Shown here piece after piece: positions 18,401 through 25,201 of a stretch of 64,000 bases of DNA. Numbering within the stretch: position 1 is the first letter of the stretch; every line of letters begins with the position of its first letter. Made by a program: the position numbers and the translations under genes. This stretch comes from Phycisphaerales bacterium. GTDB taxonomy: Bacteria; Planctomycetota; Phycisphaerae; Phycisphaerales; UBA1924. The stretch covers positions 96,891 through 160,890 of the forward strand of contig JADLCX010000041.1 of NCBI GenBank assembly GCA_020846975.1, read 5' to 3'. Below the pieces are notes generated by a model. It was not told where the DNA came from. It did not search any database and worked only from the letters and a program-made list of their open reading frames with translations.

Positions 18401-18464
18401 CCGACACCCCGCACCACACACCAAGAGCCATCACCACCGCCGCCGCGCAGCGCAACCGCCTCAT
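15444..18464 (-). CDS. Multicopper oxidase with DNRLRE, Cys-rich repeats and dockerin-like tail
   Basis: Secreted mosaic of about 1006 residues. Order: signal peptide; a DNRLRE-type beta domain (about 25-225); three Cys-rich repeats (TGACC, TGGCC, TGGCC units, about 228-345); a CotA/bilirubin-oxidase-like multicopper oxidase (about 350-840) with all four copper blocks HLHGAH, WYHDHA, HPMHVH and HCHILDHEDHEMM; an Ig-like stretch; and a C-terminal pair of VQD(L/I)FDFLA-type repeats ending FGPC. The complete type 1, 2 and 3 ligand set predicts an active laccase-like oxidase outside the inner membrane. The ATG at 18464 has a strong GGAGGTG Shine-Dalgarno; upstream in-frame starts are not signal-like. 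Confidence 0.9.
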   Translation of the reverse strand: MRRLRCAAAVVMALGVWCGVSGADVVVLNADRDATIFEDNTSNANGAGVYFHVGNNSGGNARRGLIRFNVSSIPAGSTITAVSLALRVDDGGNSGPSETVALRRLTQDWSEGPTNPGGGGGSGAAAVAGDVTWTRRIYNTTSWTNAGGTFSGTTSASLSVSSTAGVKTWATTAQLVADVQGWLNTPSTNFGWLLLGNEATNQTARRFSSRQNATSSERPKLTVTFTPPAGTGACCELGVCTVVTQASCTGGGGTYQGNGTACAPNPCPQPTGGCCFGNGTCTSGQTQEQCDNAGGNYRGNGTTCIPACPVLTGGCCLVNATCVVVSEANCDAQNGSYNGDNTACAGVTCPWVLVPFQDPLPIPSVAVPDSGAPGDVASYTIDMVQFSHQFHASLPMTTVWGYEGQYPGPTFEARRGRPVEVTWRNDLRHHNILGMPLRNTHVLNIDQCLHGPDVTGRDPVTVVHLHGAHLAPESDGIPDLAFRPGQQSPVYQYPNNQQAATLWYHDHALGLTRLNVYMGLAGFYLLRDDAELSLNLPRGHNEIPLVIQDRSFTSTGALRYNDTFTDHFFGDFITVNGKVWPYLEVRQGKYRFRLLNGSNTRSYTLSMGQGSAPITFHQIGTDLGLLPAPVPMTSLTLMPGERADIVVDFSGFSVLTRPITMRNSAVSPFPGGGDGPDITNVMQFRFTADPGDTDPLPPSLVPVPPINPATAVQTRQFQLQKTFDNICGHDMWLINSLMWSDITEFPVLGTTEIWEWVNRSGVSHPMHVHLVQFQVLNRQDFTVGPGDTIVPTAGTETPPGANEQGWKDTVQATPNQITRVIMRFLDHPGTFPYHCHILDHEDHEMMRQFTVVCPSFTATASPSDPVVRRGQTLTIDAVTNAVGPATYQWRRTDPDVTFVDGPTGNGSTVSGATAAAFTYTNIQFADAGRHGVFVTDTCGVTNVSSSAFITVLCAADFNLSGSVTVQDLFDFLAAYFGNQMSADINNSGGLSVQDIFDFLALYFGPC

Positions 18465-18771
18465 CCGACACCTCCGATCTCTGGATTGCTCAGATCGTGA
18501 CACACCCAATCTTCGGTCTCGGAAGGTTGGCCTCTTCCTCAGTCTACCACACCCCGCGCCCCGCACATCATCAAACCAGCACCACGACGATCCCCCGCGG
18601 GACTCGCCTTCCGTCCATCCTCCAGCGACATCATGCGTACACCGCCACGCCCGCGGCCAAACTTTCCGTGAACCCCGCTCTAAACCGCCCTCATTCGTCC
18701 GCTTTGCGGGTGATGCGTCCTCGTGCCCGGACCCGGATGCGTCGCCGGGCGACCGGCCCTTACGGCCCCAC
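18465..18771. other. Intergenic region upstream of the multicopper oxidase
   Basis: Holds the Shine-Dalgarno of the multicopper oxidase next to 18464 and presumably its promoter and the 3' end of transcripts from the adjacent 18772-19611 gene. No further gene, repeat or clear hairpin is seen. Confidence 0.45.
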
Positions 18772-19611
18772 CTACTCGCAGCCCTCGAAGTACGCCGCGA
18801 GAAAGTCGAAGATGTCCTGCACCGTCACATCACCCGAACGGTTCACGTCGGCGCTCCCCAGCCCGGCGAAGTACGCCGCAAGAAAGTCGAAGATGTCCTG
18901 CACGCTCGCGCCATCGCCCCCGTTGAAGTCTCCCGCGCACAGCGCCTCCGCCGCCACCTCCATCACCGGCCACGTCGGCCCGTTCACGAAGTTCCGCGAG
19001 TTGAACTGATACGAGATCGTCTCGCTCGCCGCGAACAGCCGCAGGCTCACGACCCGCCCCAACCGCATCTCCTCCCTCAACTCTGCCGTAGGCGACAGCA
19101 CGTACGTCGCCGCGCCCGCTGTCGCGCCATCGAAATCGAACGCACCGATCACCACATCGCCCGCGCCGACCAGGCCCGCCAGACTCGCAAACGTCACCCC
19201 GAAGCCCCCCGGCTGGTTCGGCGTCCCCGACCCCTCCTCCCACGCGTTGCTCCGCATCCATTCGACTCCGAATCGACCCGCGCTCTGCGGATTGAACATC
19301 GGGTTGTTCGGCACCGTGGCGTTCAGGCGCAGCGAGACCCCCGTCACGCGCCATCGTCCCTCTCCATGAGCGGAATCCAACTCCCCCCTCACGAGCGACA
19401 AGTCAAACTTCATCACCCCCTGAAACTCTCCTCGCGCCAGCCCCGGCGCCGCCCCCCCCACGATCCCCGCGCCACCAAAGTTCCCTCCCGGATTCGCCGA
19501 GCCCACAAACGCATCCCCAAACGGCAACAGCGTCACGACATCGGCCGCTGCACGCTCCCACCCCTCCACGCTCGCCAGACACATCGCCAGTCCGATCGCT
19601 CGAGTGTTCAT
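18772..19611 (-). CDS. Secreted DNRLRE-like protein with dockerin-like tail
   Basis: Protein of 279 residues with a signal peptide (cleavage near ERAAA-DVV), a beta-rich DNRLRE-like domain (about 25-215: GDAFVGSANPGGNFGG, later GVMKFDLSLV and GVSLRLNA) and a paired dockerin-like tail with VQDIFDFLAAYF twice, separated by ADVNRSGDVT, ending FEGCE. DNRLRE-type domains occur in large extracellular proteins of planctomycetes and relatives. It lies upstream (on the minus strand) of the multicopper oxidase, which has a similar first domain and tail. Role unknown; probably surface or matrix associated. Confidence 0.82.
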   Translation of the reverse strand: MNTRAIGLAMCLASVEGWERAAADVVTLLPFGDAFVGSANPGGNFGGAGIVGGAAPGLARGEFQGVMKFDLSLVRGELDSAHGEGRWRVTGVSLRLNATVPNNPMFNPQSAGRFGVEWMRSNAWEEGSGTPNQPGGFGVTFASLAGLVGAGDVVIGAFDFDGATAGAATYVLSPTAELREEMRLGRVVSLRLFAASETISYQFNSRNFVNGPTWPVMEVAAEALCAGDFNGGDGASVQDIFDFLAAYFAGLGSADVNRSGDVTVQDIFDFLAAYFEGCE

Positions 19612-20042
19612 CCCCCATTGTTCCGCGCTCCCTGTCCTCCGGCTGATGGTGCGGCACTCGTTTCAAGACCGGCTGAACCGGCGAAAATCATTGCCGGGTA
19701 CGCGGCACCCGCCAATCCCGCCAGCCCGCGGAGCGGGCGGCATGAGTGCTCATTCCTCCGGCGCATTGGATCTGACGCAGAGGCGTTGCTCTGTCCGACC
19801 CAACAGCGCGTCAAACTGGGTAGCCCCAGGAGACGTTCGTCAGCCCCCCACCCACCAACTCCCCTTGCACCACGCCGCATTCCCGAGGTAAACTGCTGCT
19901 TGCCGCAAGTCGCGGCGACCCCGGAGAGATCGAGTGAGTCCCGCCGCGGCCGCGCCCACAACCGGGCCGAACCGCTTTCGTGTCGTTGCCCTCTCTCTCG
20001 CCGGATGCCCAACATCCCCAACATCCACCGGAGGTTCTCGAA
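19612..20042. other. Divergent intergenic region (18772-19611 gene and cupredoxin)
   Basis: About 430 bases between divergent genes, so promoters for both are expected. Visible: a GGAGG Shine-Dalgarno at about 20030-20034 before the cupredoxin ATG. Short frames here lack coding character. No repeat or RNA gene recognised. Confidence 0.45.
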
Positions 20043-20480
20043 ATGCGTTCTCTCGCCGCATCCGCGCTGCTGTCTTCCCTCGCCATCGCAACGCCCGCCC
20101 CCGCCGCCACCGTCACCGTCCATGTCTACGACTTCGATTTCAGCCAGAACCTCGTCGGCCAGCCGATCGTGCACCCCACGATCAACCTCGGTGATTCCAT
20201 CCACTGGGTATGGGATTCGGGGTTTCACAGCGTGACCTCGATCAGCGGCAGCACCGAGGTCTTTGACTCGGGCAATCGCCTTCCGCCCTTCACCTTCGAC
20301 TACACGTTCACCCGGCTGGGCGTCCACACGTACTACTGCCGGCTCCACGGCTTTGATCCCGCCGATGGCACCCCACCCATCGGCATGGTCGGCACCGTCA
20401 CCGTCGTTCCTTCACCGGGCGCCGCCCTGCCGGTCGCCGCGGCCTCGCTGTTCGCGCTCGCTCGCCGCCGTCGCCGCTGA
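20043..20480 (+). CDS. Plastocyanin-like cupredoxin with PEP-CTERM-like tail
   Basis: Exported blue-copper protein of 145 residues: a signal peptide (cleavage near APA-ATV), then a cupredoxin fold with candidate type 1 copper ligands His in DSGFHSV, Cys and His in YYCRLH, and Met in IGMVGTV. The C-terminus VPSPGAALPVAAASLFALA followed by five Arg is a PEP-CTERM-like sorting tail (motif, hydrophobic segment, basic end). A Shine-Dalgarno GGAGG lies 9 bases upstream. It probably acts as an electron carrier in the cell envelope and may exchange electrons with the cbb3 oxidase or the multicopper oxidase; that link is inference from proximity. Confidence 0.87.
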   Translation: MRSLAASALLSSLAIATPAPAATVTVHVYDFDFSQNLVGQPIVHPTINLGDSIHWVWDSGFHSVTSISGSTEVFDSGNRLPPFTFDYTFTRLGVHTYYCRLHGFDPADGTPPIGMVGTVTVVPSPGAALPVAAASLFALARRRRR

Positions 20481-20580
20481 GCCCAACCTCGCAACCCGCC
20501 CGCTCCAACCCATCCGCCCGCACGACGCACCGAACGCGCGGCCGTCATCGCGCACGCCCACGCTCTCGGCTCTTCCCCCA

Positions 20581-22023
20581 TCACCTCCCCGCCGTCTCCA
20601 CACCCTCGCGCTCATTCACGATCGGCAGCAGCGCAAGCCCAGCCAGGAAGAACCCGCTCAGCACATACAACGCCACGCTCCGCCCGATGTGACCGCTGAT
20701 CAGCCCAAAACAGACCGGGCCCACCACGCCCGCGAACTTGTACACCATCCCCCACAGCCCGAAGAACTCCCCCGATTTGCCCCCCGGCGTCATCGCGCCC
20801 ACCATCGCGCGGCTGCCCGTCCCGATCCCCCCGAGCGCAAGCCCCAGCGCGCCCGCCAGCGGCCAGACCATCGCCCGATTCATCCCACCCCCCCCGCTCC
20901 CCCCGCTCGCCCCGCCCCCGCTCGACATCACCGCCATCGCCAGCGTGCTCCCCACCCAGATCACCAGCATGATCGCGATCATCCGCCTGTGCCCGATCCG
21001 ATCCTGCACCACCGCCGCGCCCGCCGCGGCCGCGCCCGCCGTCGCCGCCATCACCAGCGCCATCAGCGTCAGGTCGCCGATCCCGAACCCGAATCCGTCG
21101 CCGATCGAGCCCAGAAAAAACACCGCCGTGTTCGTGCCCAGGCTGTACACGAAGAACACCCCCAGAAACCGCATCAGTTGCCGGTACCTCCGCGCCTCGC
21201 GGACCGTCTGCCGCAGACCGCGCACGCAGTCCCGCACGAGGCCGATCAACGCAAGGTCTCTCCCGCCATCGGAACCGCGGGCGGAAGACGCACCCCCGGA
21301 CTCGTCCGTGCCGAGAGCGCTCGTCCCCGTGCTCTCCGAGCGATCTCCGTGATCTCCGCGTGGTCCGGGCGCCGCGCCCGCCCGCCCGTCACGCTCGTGC
21401 AGCCAAACCATCGACGGGATCATGCCCGCCAGGAACCACACGCCCGCCAGCACGAACAGCCACCGCCACTCGCGCGGATCGGTCGCGCCAAGACCCCACA
21501 CCACCACCGCCGTAATCCCCAGGAGCAGCAGCGCCCCGATGTACGACATCGTCCACCCGATCGCGCTGATCCTGCCCACCGTCCGCGGCGTCGAAAGCTC
21601 GGGCAGAAACGACCCCAGGAAGTTCTCGCCCAGCCCGATCAGCAGCTTGGCCGTGATGTAGAGCGCGGCCGTCTGCCACACCATCCCCGGGCCCAGCAGC
21701 GCCAGCGCGCAGATCAGCGGCACCGCCAGCAGCCCCGTCCCGATCAGCAGCCGCTTCTTCCACGCCCGCGCATCCGCCAGCGCGCCCAGGATCGGCGACA
21801 ACATCACCACCAGCAGCATCGCCGCGCCGACCATCGGCCCCCACAGCGCCTCGCCCCTCGCCGGCGTCGCCGCCACCACGTTCTTGAAATAGATCACCAG
21901 CAGCAGCGTGTCAACCAGAAGTTGAAACGACTGGTTCGCCAGGTCGTACATCCCCCACGCCCACACCTCGCGCCCGCGCGGCAGCGTCGCGAACGGGTTC
22001 AGGCGATCGGGGATCAGTCTCAT
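20581..22023 (-). CDS. MFS transporter, UMF1/ATG22-like
   Basis: Integral membrane protein of 480 residues with 12 predicted helices. The N-terminal signature WAWGMYDLANQSFQLLV and the following segments match the UMF1 (Atg22-like) branch of the major facilitator superfamily. An RWSTP-type loop is replaced by the motif region PELSTPRTVGRISAIGW. A long cytoplasmic loop in the middle (about 220-265) is polar and low complexity, and a Gly/Ser tract (GGGASGGSGGGG) lies in the second half between helices. Substrate unknown; amino acids or peptides are possible by family. The ATG at 22023 is preferred to the TTG immediately before it. Confidence 0.85.
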   Translation of the reverse strand: MRLIPDRLNPFATLPRGREVWAWGMYDLANQSFQLLVDTLLLVIYFKNVVAATPARGEALWGPMVGAAMLLVVMLSPILGALADARAWKKRLLIGTGLLAVPLICALALLGPGMVWQTAALYITAKLLIGLGENFLGSFLPELSTPRTVGRISAIGWTMSYIGALLLLGITAVVVWGLGATDPREWRWLFVLAGVWFLAGMIPSMVWLHERDGRAGAAPGPRGDHGDRSESTGTSALGTDESGGASSARGSDGGRDLALIGLVRDCVRGLRQTVREARRYRQLMRFLGVFFVYSLGTNTAVFFLGSIGDGFGFGIGDLTLMALVMAATAGAAAAGAAVVQDRIGHRRMIAIMLVIWVGSTLAMAVMSSGGGASGGSGGGGMNRAMVWPLAGALGLALGGIGTGSRAMVGAMTPGGKSGEFFGLWGMVYKFAGVVGPVCFGLISGHIGRSVALYVLSGFFLAGLALLPIVNEREGVETAGR

Positions 22024-22074
22024 CAACCGACCGTAGGGTGAATCAGTCCTGCTCGACCGGACATCGCCCGCGCA

Positions 22075-22971
22075 TCACGTCCCGGACTTCTCCGCCGCGC
22101 CGGTCGTGGTCTTCGAGACCACCACCGCCGCAGGGATCGGCTCGACGTGCCCCAGCGCCCTCGCCACCAGTTGACCCCGGCTCTTGGCGTTGAGCTTCTT
22201 GTGCAGGCTCTTGACGTGGTCGTGCACCGTGTGCGGGCTCCGGCCCAGTTCCTCGGCGATGTCCTTCACGCTCTTGCCCAGGAGCAGGTGCTTCAGGATG
22301 ATCTGCTCCCGAACCGTCAGCCACATCGAGCCGTCGGTCAACTCCGTCCCGATCGCCATGATCGCGCGCTTCGCCAGCGACGACGCCACCGCGTCCACCG
22401 CGGCCGTCATCTGCTCCAACTGCGCCGTCGTGCCCCCGATCAGCCCCACCTCCGCCGCCAGCACGCGCTTGTCCGGCCCGATCCCCGCCGCCGCCAGCAC
22501 CAGCCCACCGAGCTTCACGCCCTCCCACCTCCGCAGCAGCCCCGTCGGCGCCGAGGCGCTCGGATGGGTTCGGTCGATCGACGTCACCTTCGCGACGCTC
22601 GGCGCCAGCACCCCCGGCCCCCACGACAACTCCCGCGCCTGCGCCATCGTCGTCTTGATCCGCATCAGCGACACGTCGTTCGCGTCCAGCGACGACAGGT
22701 TCGTCGCGCTCTGCGAGCGCCCCACCGTCGTCGTCACCTCCGCCGTGTACGTCCCCGCGACGCCCGTCGCTTCATTCTTCACGAACACGCCGTGCTCATC
22801 GATCTGACCGATCACCACCACGGCGATCCCCGCCTGATCGACCGGCAGCAGCGCCGCCGCCGCCAGATCGCACCAGTCCTGCGTCGCCACCGCCGGCAGC
22901 GCACAAATCTTCTCAGTCATCCTGACTGCCGCTCGAAGAGCGGGCTGAGCTTCCTTGACCAGCATGTTCAT
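22075..22971 (-). CDS. LuxR-type transcriptional regulator with GAF-like sensor region
   Basis: Regulator of 298 residues. The first about 200 residues form a mixed alpha/beta region resembling a GAF fold (CDLAAAALLPVDQAGIAVVV, later VLAAEVGLIGG). The C-terminal LuxR helix-turn-helix is about 225-285 (LTVREQIILKHLLLGKSVKDIAEELGRSPHTVHDHVKSL). No receiver phosphorylation site is present. The start at 22971 has GGAGGTG ideally spaced. It lies 51 bases upstream of the transporter on the same strand, so the two may be co-transcribed. Ligand unknown. Confidence 0.85.
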   Translation of the reverse strand: MNMLVKEAQPALRAAVRMTEKICALPAVATQDWCDLAAAALLPVDQAGIAVVVIGQIDEHGVFVKNEATGVAGTYTAEVTTTVGRSQSATNLSSLDANDVSLMRIKTTMAQARELSWGPGVLAPSVAKVTSIDRTHPSASAPTGLLRRWEGVKLGGLVLAAAGIGPDKRVLAAEVGLIGGTTAQLEQMTAAVDAVASSLAKRAIMAIGTELTDGSMWLTVREQIILKHLLLGKSVKDIAEELGRSPHTVHDHVKSLHKKLNAKSRGQLVARALGHVEPIPAAVVVSKTTTGAAEKSGT

Positions 22972-23464
22972 CACCACACCTCCGGATCCACCTGCGACAG
23001 TGGAACGGTCTTGTTCTCGGGTGCCGGCGGCGGCCATGGCCGGTTGTCGGGTCGTACAGGATACTGACTATTCACCAAAAACAGAATACCCGAGTACGTA
23101 CCCCAAAAGACACTCCTCCACCCAGAATTCCCCCGATTCAGAGTGTACCTCTACCGACCTTGCGATGTAAGGCCGTTTGGGGGGTTCAACCCCCAAAATT
23201 TGTGGCTTCATGGCCACGCTGCCGTCCATCGTCGGCCGGATAGCGCAATTCTCTCCACCTTTGACCCACCTCTTCCGGTCGTTCCACGCATCCCCGTGCC
23301 GCAACCCCAGCATTGACAGTGGCTTACGCAAATACGGCCGTCCGCACGCCACCACGCACCCACCACGCTATCCTTGACGCCCTTCCGCGGGCCTCCCTGC
23401 TTGCGAGCCACGGATGCCGCCTCCGCCACGAGCCGCTCAAACGCCTCCTTAAAGAGACGCGACG
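22972..23464. other. Divergent intergenic region before glf
   Basis: About 490 bases, more AT-rich than the flanks around 23060-23160. It contains a perfect 8-bp stem with a 6-base loop (23176-23183 with 23190-23197) and the palindrome GTACGTAC near 23093. Promoters for the LuxR gene (leftward) and glf (rightward) must lie here. A 48-codon minus frame from 23211 has no recognisable product and a poor start context, so it is not called. Confidence 0.45.
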
Positions 23465-25195
23465 ATGCCCCTCCACGCGCACGACACCGTTCGATCACCA
23501 AACATTCGCCTCGACTCGGGGAATGCCCAGGGCCAGCCGCGAATCGTCATCCTCGGCGCGGGACCGACCGGTTTGGGCGCGGGCTACCGCCTCAAGGAAC
23601 TCGGCTACACCAACTTCGCGATCTTCGACCGCCACCCCTACGTCGGCGGCCTCGCGCACAGCTTCGTCGATGACCGCGGCTTCACCTGGGACATCGGTGG
23701 GCACGTGATGTTCAGCCACTACAAGTACTACGACCAGTGCTTCGACGCGCTCATGGGCGCGGACTTCACGCTCAACAACCGCGAGAGTTGGGTGCGGATG
23801 TTCGACACCTGGGTGCCGTACCCGTTCCAGAACAACATCCGCTACCTCCCCAAAGTGGCCGCGTTCGAGTGCATGTCGGGGCTCATCAAGGCCCAGACCG
23901 GCAAGGGCAAGGTCGCCTCGCCCGCCGCGGCGGGCAACTTCGGCGAGTTCATCGACGCGGTCTTCGGCGAGGGAATCGCGACGCACTTCATGCGTCCGTA
24001 CAACTTCAAGGTCTGGGCCCACCCGCCCGAGATGATGAACAAGCACTGGATCGGCGAGCGGGTCGCCGTGCTTGATATCGACCGCGCCCTCAAGAACATC
24101 ATGCTCGGGCAGGACGATTTCGGCTGGGGTCCCAACAACCAGTTCAGGTTCCCGCTCATGGGCGGCACCGGCGAGTTCTACAGGCGGATGGGCGAATCGA
24201 TCGGGATTGCAAGCCCGGAACCCGAAACTCGGAACGCGGGGCCCACGGCGAACGCCGCCGGACACATCCACCTGAACAAGACTGCCGTCTCGATCGACAT
24301 CGACCGCAAGGTCATCACCTTCGCCGACGGCGCGACCGAACGCTACGACATCCTCGTCACCGCGATGCCGCTCGACGTGCTCTGCCGTGATGTGCTCGCC
24401 AGCGCCGCCGAGCCGGAGCTCGCGAGCATCGCCGCCACCGCCGCGAAACTCAAGCACTCCTCCGGCTACATGGTCGGCATCGGCCTGAGGTCGCGCTCGC
24501 CCGGCGCGGGAACCCCCGACACCAAGAGCTGGATGTACTTCCCCGAAGACAACTGCCCCTTCTACCGCGTCACCTACCTTTCCAACTACTCGCCCAACAT
24601 GACGCCCGACAAGGACAACTTCTACTCGCTCCTGTGCGAGGTTTCCGAATCGGCCTACAAGCCCACGCCCGGCCGCGAGGGCCGCGACGAGAACGCCGTC
24701 ATCGAAGACTGCATCACCGGCCTCGAAAACGCCGGCCTGCTCGAACCCGGCGAGCGTGCGAGCATCGTCTCTCGCTGGTGCTACTACGCCGACTACTCCT
24801 ACCCCACCCCCAGCGTCGATCGCGACGACCTGCTCGCCCAGGTCATCCCCTGGCTGGAAGACCGCGACATCTACTCCCGCGGCCGCTTCGGCATGTGGAA
24901 ATACGAGGTCTCCAACACCGACCACACCCTCATGCAGGGCGTCGAACTGGTCAACCGCCTGCTGCTCGGCGAACCCGAGCACACCATCGGCATGGTCTAC
25001 AAGGTCACCGACGACGGCCGCCAGGCCGCCATCCACGAACGCAGCGCCCACGCCGGCAGCGGCGAGAAGAAGCCCGCCGCCCCCACACCGTCGCCCGCCG
25101 CGCCGACCATCATCGTTCGCACGAAGTCCATCGGCGATGTCAAAGAGGCGGACATCTCCGAGGAGGAGTTGGGCGTGACGCAGGGTCGCGGCTGA
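23465..25195 (+). CDS. glf: UDP-galactopyranose mutase, eukaryotic-type
   Basis: FAD flavoenzyme of 576 residues that should convert UDP-galactopyranose to UDP-galactofuranose for glycans. The Rossmann motif ILGAGPTGLGAGYRL (about 29-43) is followed by blocks characteristic of fungal/protozoan UGM rather than classical bacterial Glf: GGHVMFSHY, WVPYPFQNNI, FMRPYNFKVWA, WIGERVA, YFPEDNCPFYR and DIYSRGRFGMW. F175, N180, W184 and R199 have exactly the spacing of the Aspergillus uridine-binding residues F158, N163, W167 and R182; R368 aligns with its catalytic Arg327. The C-terminal about 55 residues are a Pro/Ala tail. It has no glycan genes beside it. It may be labelled protoporphyrinogen oxidase-like by simple searches. 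Confidence 0.82.
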   Translation: MPLHAHDTVRSPNIRLDSGNAQGQPRIVILGAGPTGLGAGYRLKELGYTNFAIFDRHPYVGGLAHSFVDDRGFTWDIGGHVMFSHYKYYDQCFDALMGADFTLNNRESWVRMFDTWVPYPFQNNIRYLPKVAAFECMSGLIKAQTGKGKVASPAAAGNFGEFIDAVFGEGIATHFMRPYNFKVWAHPPEMMNKHWIGERVAVLDIDRALKNIMLGQDDFGWGPNNQFRFPLMGGTGEFYRRMGESIGIASPEPETRNAGPTANAAGHIHLNKTAVSIDIDRKVITFADGATERYDILVTAMPLDVLCRDVLASAAEPELASIAATAAKLKHSSGYMVGIGLRSRSPGAGTPDTKSWMYFPEDNCPFYRVTYLSNYSPNMTPDKDNFYSLLCEVSESAYKPTPGREGRDENAVIEDCITGLENAGLLEPGERASIVSRWCYYADYSYPTPSVDRDDLLAQVIPWLEDRDIYSRGRFGMWKYEVSNTDHTLMQGVELVNRLLLGEPEHTIGMVYKVTDDGRQAAIHERSAHAGSGEKKPAAPTPSPAAPTIIVRTKSIGDVKEADISEEELGVTQGRG

Positions 25196-25201
25196 ACCCG
25201 C

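Noticed and set aside
23068..23211. Possible small minus-strand protein of 48 residues before glf.
   Set aside because: Poor start context, no family and a hairpin inside; not enough to call a gene.
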